Shown here piece by piece: positions 1-8,198 of a DNA stretch of 64,000 bases. The DNA is from Agrobacterium vitis (GTDB taxonomy: Bacteria; Pseudomonadota; Alphaproteobacteria; Rhizobiales; Rhizobiaceae). Positions within the stretch are counted from its first letter, which is position 1; every line of letters begins with the position of its first letter. The position numbers were made by a program, and so were the translations under genes. The notes below the pieces were generated by a model, which worked only from the letters and a program-made list of their open reading frames with translations, did no database searches and had not been told where the DNA came from. Location: the NCBI RefSeq assembly GCF_013337045.2, contig NZ_CP118259.1, positions 2,294,001-2,358,000 on the forward strand, written 5' to 3'.

Positions 1-1
1 G

Positions 2-979
2 CGCGACGATATGGATGCTTTCGACGGCTTCCTCTCCCATGCCTGGGCGGTGACCGTCACCGGCGCACCAAAACTCTGGGCGATGCGTTTTGTCGAAGCC
101 CATGAGAAGAGCGCACGCGCCTGGTATGGCGGCGCGGTCGGCATGGTCGGCTTCAATGGCGACATGAATACCGGGCTGACGCTGCGCACCGTGCGCATCA
201 AGGATGGCATTGCCGAAGTGCGGGCCGGTGCGACGCTGCTGAATGACAGCGATCCGCATGAGGAAGAGGCTGAAACAGAATTGAAGGCATCGGCGATGAT
301 TGCTGCAATCCGTGACGCCAAGACCGGCCATAACGCCAAGGCCCAGCGCGGCGTGGCGGCTGTCGGGCACGGCGTGAAAATCCTGTTGGTCGATCATGAG
401 GACTCATTCGTCCACACGCTGGCCAATTACTTCCGCCAGACTGGCGCCACCGTCAGCACGGTGCGTAGCCCGGTGCCGGAAGAGGTGTTTGACCGCCTGA
501 ACCCCGATCTCGTCGTTTTGTCGCCTGGACCGGGTTCTCCATCGGATTTCGATTGCACGGCGACGATCAAGAAAGCGCGTGACCGCAACCTGCCGATCTT
601 CGGCGTCTGCCTTGGTCTCCAGGCGCTGACGGAGGCCTATGGCGGCGTGCTGCGGCAGCTGGATGTGCCGATGCATGGCAAGCCATCGCGCATCCGCGTG
701 CTGGAGCCCGGCATCGTGTTTTCCGGGCTGAACAAGGAAGTCACTGTCGGGCGCTACCACTCGATCCATGCCGATCCGGCCAGCTTGCCGAAGGATTTCA
801 TCATCACCGCCGAAAGCGAGGATGGGACGATCATGGGTATCGAGCACGCCAAGGAGCCGGTTGCCGCCGTGCAGTTCCACCCGGAATCAATCATGACACT
901 CGGCAACGATGCCGGGATGCGGATGATCGAGAATGTGGTGGAAAAGCTGGCCAAGCGGGCGAAGGTGAAGGCGGCGTGA
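2..979 (+). CDS. trpE(G): Anthranilate synthase TrpE(G), fused; 3' part
   Basis: C-terminal 325 residues of the fused anthranilate synthase, which makes anthranilate from chorismate and glutamine in tryptophan biosynthesis. The 5' end lies outside the window. The first part shows the end of the chorismate-binding component, including GAPK and [18 protein letters not shown] class I glutamine amidotransferase domain starts near [19 protein letters not shown]. It carries the nucleophile motif GVCLGLQ and the His-Glu motif FHPES. Fusion of TrpE and TrpG into one chain is typical of rhizobia. The stop overlaps the GTG of the next frame by four bases. Any leader-peptide attenuator would be upstream and is not visible here. 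Confidence 0.96.
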   Translation, partial: RDDMDAFDGFLSHAWAVTVTGAPKLWAMRFVEAHEKSARAWYGGAVGMVGFNGDMNTGLTLRTVRIKDGIAEVRAGATLLNDSDPHEEEAETELKASAMIAAIRDAKTGHNAKAQRGVAAVGHGVKILLVDHEDSFVHTLANYFRQTGATVSTVRSPVPEEVFDRLNPDLVVLSPGPGSPSDFDCTATIKKARDRNLPIFGVCLGLQALTEAYGGVLRQLDVPMHGKPSRIRVLEPGIVFSGLNKEVTVGRYHSIHADPASLPKDFIITAESEDGTIMGIEHAKEPVAAVQFHPESIMTLGNDAGMRMIENVVEKLAKRAKVKAA

Positions 980-1581
980 GTGGTATCATCATTCAGCCGA
1001 TAGAGGCGAGCAATGTCGAGAGCTTTCATCAGGCTCTCGACTCGGTCGCACGCGAGCGCCGCTATCTGAGCATGCTGGAAGCGCCGCCATTGGACCGTCT
1101 GCGAGATTTCGTCACTGGCCTTAAGCAAAGCGACGGTTCGTCGATGTCATCCATATGGCGATCCTACGAGGTTGATGCCTTTTTATCAGAGGCGAGCTCT
1201 GGAGATCTTATGAAGCTGGCTTGGGTCGCTGTTATTGCAGTAGTTCATTTGCAGGGCATGACTTTGCCGGTCTCTGCCGACGATCTCTATAGCGCGTCGC
1301 CGGACGTGATCTGCAAACGGGAAATGATTTACCTAGACGTCTGGAAGGCACAGTCCGTCATCGTCAATGTGGATTATGACCAAGCCGGGCAAGGGCGCCT
1401 GCATGTTAATAATCGATCTTGGCTGAAAATTACCTCAGATCAGCAGCGGGCAATTGCAATTGCTGCTTTTTGCCCGGTCGCGGTTCGTTTCGGCAAAGGA
1501 GAACTGATTGTGTCGAGTAATGACGAGACAGTCTGGGGCTCGGTCGTCAATGGGGTCTGGCATAGCCGTCTGGCGCCCTGA
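976..1581 (+). CDS. Chimeric ORF: GNAT N-terminal remnant joined to unknown sequence
   Basis: A 201-codon frame starting with GTG inside the trpE(G) stop. About the first 48 residues ([19 protein letters not shown] to [12 protein letters not shown]) look like the N-terminus of a rhizobial GNAT acetyltransferase. The acetyl-CoA loop and the rest of that fold do not follow. The remaining 150 residues (for example [20 protein letters not shown] and [14 protein letters not shown]) are not recognised and come from visibly less GC-rich DNA. I infer that a GNAT gene translationally coupled to trpE was truncated and joined to foreign or degenerate sequence. Whether the product folds or is expressed is unknown. 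It could be annotated as a pseudogene. Confidence 0.55.
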   Translation: MSGIIIQPIEASNVESFHQALDSVARERRYLSMLEAPPLDRLRDFVTGLKQSDGSSMSSIWRSYEVDAFLSEASSGDLMKLAWVAVIAVVHLQGMTLPVSADDLYSASPDVICKREMIYLDVWKAQSVIVNVDYDQAGQGRLHVNNRSWLKITSDQQRAIAIAAFCPVAVRFGKGELIVSSNDETVWGSVVNGVWHSRLAP

Positions 1582-1702
1582 CGATAGGTTATAAGGTGAC
1601 TATTTTATTTAGAGATTGCTACTATTTGTTAACGCCGCTTTGGATTATCCATCCTTCGGGTTTGACAGATTAGCAGATATCAAGGATATGAGACCCATCA
1701 TA

Positions 1703-1735
1703 AACCGTCCAGCCTTTGCAGGCTTGGGCGGTTTT
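1703..1735 (+). terminator. Terminator-like hairpin upstream of the CDF gene
   Basis: AACCGTCCAGCC pairs with GGCTTGGGCGGTT around a TTTGCA loop, with a wobble and a small bulge. The second arm runs into a short T stretch. It lies between the chimeric ORF and the cation efflux gene, so it probably ends the trpE(G) transcript. Confidence 0.5.
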
Positions 1736-1790
1736 GCCGTCTTAAGGGCATGAATTTTGCAACTGGTTCGCAAATGCAGGAGTGGGCGTG

Positions 1791-2708
1791 ATGTCCGAGC
1801 ATAATCCTATCGTCAAGCGTCTGGCCTTCTGGGGCATTCCGCTATCTTTCGGCGTGCTGGGCCTGAAGCTCCTGGCCTGGTGGGTCACGGGGTCGGTGGC
1901 GCTGCTGTCGGATGGGTTGGAATCCACCGTCAATGTGGTGGCGGCTTTCATCGCCTATTTCGTGATCGGCTATGCCCAAAAGCCTGCCGACCATGACCAC
2001 CCCTATGGGCATCACAAGGCGGAATATATTTCAGCAGTTATAGAGGGCGTGCTGATCGTCATTGCCGCGCTGCTGATCATGAAGGAGGCGGTGGCCGCCT
2101 TGGAAGCGCCAACCATGCTGGATGCTCCGGCGCTTGGTCTCGCCATCAACTTTGCCGCCGGTGTCGTCAATGCGGTCTGGGCGACAATCCTGATCCGGGT
2201 CGGCAAGGCCAACCGCTCCCCTGCCCTGACGGCGGATGGGCAGCATATCATGTCGGATGTGGTGACATCGGTGGGCGTGCTGATCGGCCTTGTTCTGGTG
2301 GTGATCACCGGTTATGCCATTCTCGATCCGCTGCTGGCCATTCTGGTCGCCTGCAACATCATCTATCAGGGTTGGAAAGTGATCAGCCACTCCGTCGATG
2401 GCTTGATGGACAAGGCGGTCGAACCAGCGGAAGAAGATGCGATCAAGAAGGCGATTGCCGATCACGCCAGCGGCTCGCTCGGGGTGCATTACCTGCGCAC
2501 CCGCCGGGCTGGGGCCGCGACCTTTGTTGGCTTCGATCTCGTCGTGCCAGCCGTGATGCCGGTGGGCGAGGCCCATGAGATTTGCGACAGGCTGGAAGCG
2601 GCGGTGCAATCCGTGCAGCCGGGCGCGCGGGTGACGATCCATGTGGAACCGGAAAGCGAAGAGGCCCATGGCGTCCGTGTTAAAGTTATTGAAGGAGAAC
2701 ATGCATGA
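1791..2708 (+). CDS. Cation diffusion facilitator (CDF) family transporter
   Basis: A 305-residue inner-membrane divalent metal/H+ antiporter of the CDF family. Hydrophobic helices run through about residues 10-210 ([47 protein letters not shown] and others). A His/Asp-rich loop [13 protein letters not shown] sits between helices. A cytoplasmic C-terminal domain ends in [14 protein letters not shown]. The ATG at 1791 is preferred because AGGAG (1778-1782) sits eight bases before it. The GTG at 1782 that would extend the frame overlaps this ribosome-binding site. The stop overlaps the queF start (ATGA), so the two are translationally coupled. The metal cannot be read from sequence; Zn, Fe or Mn are typical. 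Confidence 0.9.
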   Translation: MSEHNPIVKRLAFWGIPLSFGVLGLKLLAWWVTGSVALLSDGLESTVNVVAAFIAYFVIGYAQKPADHDHPYGHHKAEYISAVIEGVLIVIAALLIMKEAVAALEAPTMLDAPALGLAINFAAGVVNAVWATILIRVGKANRSPALTADGQHIMSDVVTSVGVLIGLVLVVITGYAILDPLLAILVACNIIYQGWKVISHSVDGLMDKAVEPAEEDAIKKAIADHASGSLGVHYLRTRRAGAATFVGFDLVVPAVMPVGEAHEICDRLEAAVQSVQPGARVTIHVEPESEEAHGVRVKVIEGEHA

Positions 2709-3169
2709 GCAAGACCGATGTTTCCGGCCTGTCGCAACTGGGTCGCCAGGTGGATGCGCCGACCAGCCCTGAGGCGGCGGTGCTGGAACGGGTTCCCAAT
2801 ACCAATGCCGGAACCGATTATGTCGTGCGCTTCACCGCGCCGGAATTCACCTCGCTCTGCCCGATGACCGGCCAGCCGGATTTCGCCCATATCGTCATCG
2901 ACTATATTCCCGGCGATTTCCTGGTGGAATCCAAGTCGCTGAAACTGTTCATGACCTCGTTCCGCAACCACGGCTCCTTCCACGAGGATTGCTCGATCTA
3001 CATCGCCAAGCGGCTGGTGGAGTTGCTCGATCCGAAATGGCTACGGATCGGTGCCTATTGGTATCCACGCGGCGGCATTCCCATTGATGTATTCTGGCAG
3101 ACCAGCGAGGTGCCTAAGGGTGTTTGGTTGCCGGATCAGGGCGTGCCGACCTATCGCGGGCGGGGGTGA
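2705..3169 (+). CDS. queF: NADPH-dependent 7-cyano-7-deazaguanine reductase QueF
   Basis: A 154-residue cytoplasmic enzyme that reduces preQ0 to preQ1 in queuosine biosynthesis. It belongs to the short, single-domain (YkvM-like) class of the tunnel-fold family. The catalytic segment [20 protein letters not shown] holds the nucleophilic Cys and the acid Asp. [16 protein letters not shown] and the FHED motif, which binds the NADPH/substrate edge, follow as expected. Its ATG overlaps the stop of the CDF transporter. No other queuosine genes are adjacent. Confidence 0.95.
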   Translation: MSKTDVSGLSQLGRQVDAPTSPEAAVLERVPNTNAGTDYVVRFTAPEFTSLCPMTGQPDFAHIVIDYIPGDFLVESKSLKLFMTSFRNHGSFHEDCSIYIAKRLVELLDPKWLRIGAYWYPRGGIPIDVFWQTSEVPKGVWLPDQGVPTYRGRG

Positions 3170-3331
3170 GTGGAATGGGATGGACTTTGCCTTTGGGCAT
3201 GGTCCATTGCCCTTGTTTTGGCTGCGCAGCCAGTTTAGCGACATAGGTGCTTTGCCCAAAAAATTCTTGTCGTGTCTACGGTGATTTTTTTCGATATCCC
3301 TTGTGGGATCTGACACCAGAGTGAGAGGTCT

Positions 3332-3775
3332 ATGCCAAGGAGAAAGCAGTTCAAGGCGATTGGACACGACATTCTTCGGACCTTCGCCAGCCGATATAAT
3401 GACCTCAATGGTTACTGGGCCTTGGGCCAATATGTCGCCTTCCTCCATGGTCTCGGCAAGCACCACATCGAATTTGATCTGGAGCGCGGGACAGTCGTTC
3501 CTGACAATGCCGATTTCACTTTGTCCGCTCTCTATTATCGGACGGCGATCCATCGCATGATGGCGGCGAATACTATGCCCCGGACGTGGTTGGCTGGCGC
3601 GACCATCCGGGTTTCTATCAGTGGTTCAACCACAGCTTCGTGTGAAATTGAAATCGTCTCGGATCTCGGTAAAACCTACCGCAGCAACTATAGCGTAACG
3701 GCGCGGCCTCACGATCCGGATAGGGAACATCGACGGATAGATACTTTCGGACCTTCGAACCAACTGGGGCGTTAG
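3332..3775 (+). CDS. Hypothetical protein, 147 aa
   Basis: An unrecognised, soluble, basic protein beginning MPRRKQFKAIGHDILRTFAS. There is no signal peptide, membrane segment or obvious domain. The purine-rich GTGAGAGG lies a few bases before the ATG. The codon usage looks like real coding sequence, and the N-terminal part (RYNDLNGYWALGQYVAFL) resembles conserved hypothetical proteins of rhizobia, but I can assign no function. The gene stands alone between queF and the oppositely oriented DUF2076 gene. Low-complexity tail residues (TARPHDPDREHRRIDTF) are probably disordered. Confidence 0.6.
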   Translation: MPRRKQFKAIGHDILRTFASRYNDLNGYWALGQYVAFLHGLGKHHIEFDLERGTVVPDNADFTLSALYYRTAIHRMMAANTMPRTWLAGATIRVSISGSTTASCEIEIVSDLGKTYRSNYSVTARPHDPDREHRRIDTFGPSNQLGR

Positions 3776-3882
3776 CATTCATCGGAAAAAATTGACCTCG
3801 CTTCTTCCTTTCGGTCCAATGTGCAGTTCAGTTTGTTTTTAAGCCGCGCGTAATGGCGCGCGGCGTCTGATGACCGCTTGGG

Positions 3883-4719
3883 TCACGCATTCATGCTGTC
3901 ATCGCCACCGAAATCACTGTCGTCAAAACTGCTATTGTCATAGCTGTCATTGTCAGTGTCCAGGCTGGCCTGCTGGAAGCCGCTGTCATCATTTTGGGCG
4001 GGCGTATCGTCGCGGCCATTCTCGGTGATGTTATAGGTATTGTTGTTGATGATGGTTTCCTCGACCGGTGCCGCGGCCACGCCGCCAAGACCGCCCATGC
4101 CGCCAACGCCCAGCATATTGCCGAAACCGCCGCCGTGGCTAGAGAAGATGTCACGCACCGCATCAGCCACCAGCACGCCACCGGCAACGCCTGCCGCCGT
4201 GGTCAGGGCACCACGCAGAAAGCCGCCGCCGGCTGGAGCTGCTGCTGGTTGTTGCCCCGGTTGCTGCCATTGGCCGCCTGAAGGCACGCCTCCCCAAGGG
4301 CCGGATTGTGGCGGGGCGCTGCGGCTGTAATCGTCATAGCCACGGTTCTGCGCTGGTGCCGCACCCCAGGGCCCTGCGTTGCGGGATGGCGCCGGCGCCG
4401 GGCTGCCGCCTCCAAAAATCGAGCTGATACCACCGAGAAAGCCGCCGCCTTGTTGCGGAGCGGGCGGTTGGGCCTGAGCGCGGGACAGTTCATCCTGCAA
4501 ATGGGCGATCTGGTCTTCAAGATCGCGGATCTTGGCGGTAGCTGCCTCAAGGCCTTTTTCCTGAATAATCACGGCCTGGGCCAGATAATAGGTGGCATAG
4601 GGCTGGGTGCGCAATTCGCCTTCGATCAGGCTTTCGGCCTCGCGGTCGCGCGGCGTTGAAGACGCCTGGCGCACGCGGTCAAACAATTGGGTCAGTAACT
4701 GGCGCTCTTCCGGTGACAT
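3883..4719 (-). CDS. DUF2076 domain-containing protein
   Basis: A roughly 278-residue protein of the DUF2076 family, whose function is unknown. The family signature is the N-terminal MSPEERQLLTQLFDRVRQA, followed by a region predicted to be coiled coil (ATAKIRDLEDQIAHLQDELS). After that come a Pro/Gln/Gly-rich linker, a Gly-rich hydrophobic stretch (LTTAAGVAGGVLVADAV) and an acidic Asp/Ser tail. The start at 4719 is preferred over the ATG at 4740, because GGAG at 4729-4732 lies nine bases before it and the family normally begins at this MSPEER. It appears monocistronic. Confidence 0.85.
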   Translation of the reverse strand: MSPEERQLLTQLFDRVRQASSTPRDREAESLIEGELRTQPYATYYLAQAVIIQEKGLEAATAKIRDLEDQIAHLQDELSRAQAQPPAPQQGGGFLGGISSIFGGGSPAPAPSRNAGPWGAAPAQNRGYDDYSRSAPPQSGPWGGVPSGGQWQQPGQQPAAAPAGGGFLRGALTTAAGVAGGVLVADAVRDIFSSHGGGFGNMLGVGGMGGLGGVAAAPVEETIINNNTYNITENGRDDTPAQNDDSGFQQASLDTDNDSYDNSSFDDSDFGGDDSMNA

Positions 4720-4821
4720 GGATCTCATCTCCGATGACATGACTGACCATGATCTAGGGTGGCAATCATGGCTGTTCCAAGCCCTTGTGAATTACAAATA
4801 TGTAACCTGTTCTGTTCCACG

Positions 4822-4851
4822 ACGAAAAACGGCGGGATTTCTCCCGCCGTT
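4822..4851 (-). terminator. Rho-independent terminator of hupE
   Basis: Read on the minus strand, AACGGCGGGA and TCCCGCCGTT form a perfect 10-bp stem with a four-base loop, followed by TTTTT. It lies 25 bases beyond the hupE stop. Confidence 0.85.
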
Positions 4852-4875
4852 ACTGGTTTGATCTTGAATGAGCTA

Positions 4876-5448
4876 TCAGCCGAGCATCAGGGCCGCACCG
4901 CCAAGCGCCGTGGCCACACCGAGCAACCGGGTGATGCGCGGGCCGAAGCGGTTGAGGCCGACGCCAAGGCCAATACCGACCGCATGCAGCGCAGCGGTAG
5001 CGATCAGGAAGCCGAGGCCGAATTCCAACGCACCGGCGCCAGCCAGTTCGGTGCCATGCGCATAGCCATGGAACAGCGCGAAAAGAGCGACAACAGCGGA
5101 AGCACCAACAGCAGGCAGGCGCACGGCAGTCGCCACCAGCAGGCCGAGACCCATGACAGACGCCAGGATAGCCGGCTCAACGAAAGGAAGATGCACACCT
5201 GCCAGCGCCAGAAGAAAGCCGATGGCCATGGTGCCGACGAAAGCGGCGGGTACGGCATACAGCGCCTTGCCACCCTGCTGCGACGCCCAGAGACCGACTG
5301 CAACCATCGCCATGATATGGTCAGGTCCGGTCAGCGGATGGGAAATACCGGCAAGCACCGAGCCGTGTTCGGCGGGATTGAGATGGGCGAAGGCCGGAGC
5401 GGCGGCGCTTGCGAAAATGGCAGCGGTGAATGAAAAACGTTTGAACAT
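4876..5448 (-). CDS. HupE/UreJ family metal (Ni/Co) transporter
   Basis: A 190-residue integral membrane protein of the HupE/UreJ family, thought to import nickel or cobalt. It starts with a cleavable-looking signal (MFKRFSFTAAIFASAAAPAFA). The family motif HLNPAEHGSVLAGISHPLTG with HPLTGPDHIMAM follows, then about six hydrophobic helices, one carrying the conserved ALFHGYAHG motif. The ATG at 5448 is supported by AGAGGGA just upstream; the longer frame to 5544 has no such site. No urease or hydrogenase genes are nearby, so the metal and client enzyme are unknown. A strong terminator follows. I looked for a cobalamin riboswitch upstream and did not find a convincing one. Confidence 0.87.
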   Translation of the reverse strand: MFKRFSFTAAIFASAAAPAFAHLNPAEHGSVLAGISHPLTGPDHIMAMVAVGLWASQQGGKALYAVPAAFVGTMAIGFLLALAGVHLPFVEPAILASVMGLGLLVATAVRLPAVGASAVVALFALFHGYAHGTELAGAGALEFGLGFLIATAALHAVGIGLGVGLNRFGPRITRLLGVATALGGAALMLG

Positions 5449-5653
5449 CAACAGTCCCTCTTTTTGGTCAACCTGGCGTCCGGGATTCGGTCCCGCCGGT
5501 TTCCTCTTTATGTCAGCGGCGACTGTAACGTAAGCAATTTTCAATTGTCCATGCGCAATTTGCCGGGGATGCGGCTTCGTGACAGGTCTTGCCTTGCACT
5601 CCCATGCCGCTGCGCCACATATAAACGAATGAACGTTGCCCGGAGAAATTCAG

Positions 5654-7105
5654 ATGTTTGCCTTTGACAATAGCTACGCCCGTCTGCCGGAGCCGTTTCA
5701 CGCTGCCGTTCTTCCACAACCGGTGGCGCAGCCAAAGCTGATCCGGTTCAACCATGCGCTTGCGCAAGAACTGGGCCTGCAGATCGAAGGCCAGAGCGAT
5801 GCGGCGCTGGCGGAAATCTTTTCCGGCAATCGCATTGTTCAGGGCGCCAGCCCGCTGGCCATGGCCTATGCCGGGCATCAATTCGGCAATTTCGTACCGC
5901 AACTGGGCGATGGCCGCGCCATTCTGCTCGGCGAGGTGCTGGACCGCCATGGACGACGGCGCGATGTCCAGCTGAAAGGCGCAGGCCCCACCCCCTTTTC
6001 CCGCAATGGCGACGGGCGCGCGGCGCTAGGTCCTGTGATCCGCGAATATATCGTCTCGGAAGCCATGCATGCGCTCGGCCTTCCAACCACACGGGCGCTG
6101 GCCGCCGTTGCGACCGGCCAGCCGGTCAGACGCGAAGTGGCGCTGCCCGGGGCTGTGCTGACGCGGGTTGCCGCCAGCCATATTCGGGTCGGTACCTTCC
6201 AGTTCTTTGCCGCCCGCCAGGATAATGACAGCCTGAAGGCATTGGCCGATCACGTCATCGACCGGCATTATCCCATCCTCAAAGACGCCGACAATCGCTA
6301 TCTGGCACTGCTGAACGCCATTGCCGACCGGCAGGCGGCGCTGATTGCCCGCTGGCTATCGATCGGCTTCATCCATGGGGTGATGAATACCGACAATGTC
6401 GCGGTATCAGGCGAAACCATCGATTTTGGCCCCTGCGCCTTTCTGGATGAGTATAATCCGAAAAAGGTGTTTTCCTCCATCGACCAGCGTGGCCGCTATG
6501 CCTATGCCAATCAGCCCGGCATTGGCCAATGGAACATGGCGCGGCTGGCCGAATGCCTGCTGCCGCTGTTTGAAGGAGGCGAAGACAAGGCCGTGGACGA
6601 TGCCAATGCGGCACTGGCCCGCTTCGGCGAAGTGTTCCAGACCTATTGGCTCGCCGCCTTCCGCGCTAAGCTGGGCGTGACTGGCACTGATGAAGCAGAT
6701 CTGGCGCTGATCAACGATTTTCTTGGCCTGATGGAGACCCATGAGGCCGATTTCACCCTGACCTTCCGCCAGCTCGGCAGGATCGCGGGGGGCGGTGTGG
6801 CACAGGATCTCATGCCCGAAACCGATGCGCTGATCGCCTGGCTGATCCGCTGGCGCGCAAGGCTTGGCACGGAGCGCCCGGCAGAGATGATTGAAGCCGA
6901 GATGCAAACCATCAACCCTGCCCTCATCCCCCGCAACCACCGCATCGAAGAGGCAATCTCGGCTGCAGTCTATGACGATTATTCGTTCTTTGAACGGCTG
7001 ACGCAGGCACTGGAACGGCCATTTGAAGAAACGGAAGCCACTGCGGATCTCAGAGTGCCGCCGAAAGTGGAAGAGCGAGTAGCACGAACCTTTTGCGGGA
7101 CGTGA
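5654..7105 (+). CDS. selO: Protein adenylyltransferase SelO (YdiU family)
   Basis: A 483-residue pseudokinase-fold enzyme of the SelO/YdiU family, which transfers AMP to protein hydroxyl groups. Visible family motifs are MAYAGHQFGNFVPQLGDGRA, the nucleotide-binding QLKGAGPTPFSRNGDGRA, the VSEAMHALGLPTTRALA helix, HGVMNTDN and the metal-binding IDFGPCAFLDEY. It ends in the conserved TFCGT, where eukaryotic members carry selenocysteine and bacteria Cys. The ATG at 5654 is chosen because GGAGA lies seven bases upstream; the TTG at 5636 is unsupported. It is divergent from hupE. Confidence 0.95.
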   Translation: MFAFDNSYARLPEPFHAAVLPQPVAQPKLIRFNHALAQELGLQIEGQSDAALAEIFSGNRIVQGASPLAMAYAGHQFGNFVPQLGDGRAILLGEVLDRHGRRRDVQLKGAGPTPFSRNGDGRAALGPVIREYIVSEAMHALGLPTTRALAAVATGQPVRREVALPGAVLTRVAASHIRVGTFQFFAARQDNDSLKALADHVIDRHYPILKDADNRYLALLNAIADRQAALIARWLSIGFIHGVMNTDNVAVSGETIDFGPCAFLDEYNPKKVFSSIDQRGRYAYANQPGIGQWNMARLAECLLPLFEGGEDKAVDDANAALARFGEVFQTYWLAAFRAKLGVTGTDEADLALINDFLGLMETHEADFTLTFRQLGRIAGGGVAQDLMPETDALIAWLIRWRARLGTERPAEMIEAEMQTINPALIPRNHRIEEAISAAVYDDYSFFERLTQALERPFEETEATADLRVPPKVEERVARTFCGT

Positions 7106-7250
7106 CACTCTCTCGCTGCACCCAACCCTTTATGCGAGGCAGGCTATCGTCCAGTAGCAATTAGCCATATGCAGCATTGGACTCAAGACACTGAAACCAA
7201 TTCCAGGCTCAAACGTTCCCTCCAGCGACAAACCTTGGGGGAACGACGTA

Positions 7251-8183
7251 ATGAGATGCAAAACGCTGCTGCTGGCCTTAAGCCTGATATGCCTGAGCGG
7301 CGCATCTCTCCCTCCCAAAGACGCCCTCCCCGAGCAGGGGCCCATTCCCGATAGCAAACCGAAAACCGCAACCGATACGCCAGATGCATCCTCCGGCGTT
7401 AAAGGCCCCAACACAAAAGCTGATGTCGACAAGCCCGGCGATACATCGGCCTCGGTTCCGGCACCGGACACTGTTCCCGTGCCGACGCCCTCGCCCGCCG
7501 CGCCAACCCCAGCTCCTGCCCCTACCCCGGCCTCACCTGCCCCAGCCCCATCAGCAGAGCCGGCTCCGGCCCCAGCTCCAGCTCCGCCTCCACCGCCGCC
7601 AATCATGACGGAAGACCCGCAGGCCTATAATCAATGCCTTACGGATCTGAAGGCGGCAGGCGCGCAATTTACCGAACGGCCCCGGATTGATGACGGCGAT
7701 GGCTGTGGCATCGACAAGCCGCTGGAGGTGACGGAAATCCTTCCTGGCGTCAGCCTGAAGCCCAAGGCGACGCTGCGCTGTGCGGCGGCACTGGAACTGT
7801 CGGAATGGATGCGCACTCTGGTTATTCCCGCCGCCGATCAGGCGCTGCCCGACAAGGGGCGGCTGACAGCTGTAGACCAGGCCTCCTCCTATATCTGCCG
7901 TAACCGCAATAGCCGCAGCGATGGCAAGATGTCCGAACATGCCAAGGGCAATGCGCTGGATATCGCCGGTTTCGAGTTTGAAAAGGGCGACGTTCCGATG
8001 AAGATCGTTCCGGACAGCGAACCAACCCTGCCCGGCGCTTTCCAGCGCACCATCAATTCCTCGGCCTGCCTGTATTTCACCACAGTTCTGGCGCCCGGAG
8101 CGGATGAGACCCACAAGGACCATATGCATCTTGACCTGATCAAACGCCGCAACGATTACCGCGTCTGTCAGGAGCCGAATTGA
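7251..8183 (+). CDS. Extensin-like C-terminal domain protein, secreted
   Basis: A 310-residue exported protein. The N-terminal signal (MRCKTLLLALSLICLSGA) is followed by a long, low-complexity Pro/Ala linker at about residues 70-122, with repeated APAP and PTPA units. The C-terminal extensin-like domain (about 125-310) contains YNQCLTDLKAAGA, the segment LDIAGFEFEKGD and the His-rich signature THKDHMHLDL near the end. Several Cys suggest periplasmic disulfides. GGGGGAA precedes the ATG. The domain resembles Zn-dependent peptidoglycan-active folds through its HxHxD-like residues, but the role is not established. It converges on the TonB receptor gene with a 15-base gap. Confidence 0.88.
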   Translation: MRCKTLLLALSLICLSGASLPPKDALPEQGPIPDSKPKTATDTPDASSGVKGPNTKADVDKPGDTSASVPAPDTVPVPTPSPAAPTPAPAPTPASPAPAPSAEPAPAPAPAPPPPPPIMTEDPQAYNQCLTDLKAAGAQFTERPRIDDGDGCGIDKPLEVTEILPGVSLKPKATLRCAAALELSEWMRTLVIPAADQALPDKGRLTAVDQASSYICRNRNSRSDGKMSEHAKGNALDIAGFEFEKGDVPMKIVPDSEPTLPGAFQRTINSSACLYFTTVLAPGADETHKDHMHLDLIKRRNDYRVCQEPN

Positions 8184-8198
8184 CTGAAACCGGATCTC

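Noticed and set aside
5449..5653. Possible cobalamin riboswitch upstream of hupE
   Set aside because: HupE/UreJ genes can be B12-regulated, but neither the conserved B12 box nor the GCCACTG-type core pattern is present on the minus strand.
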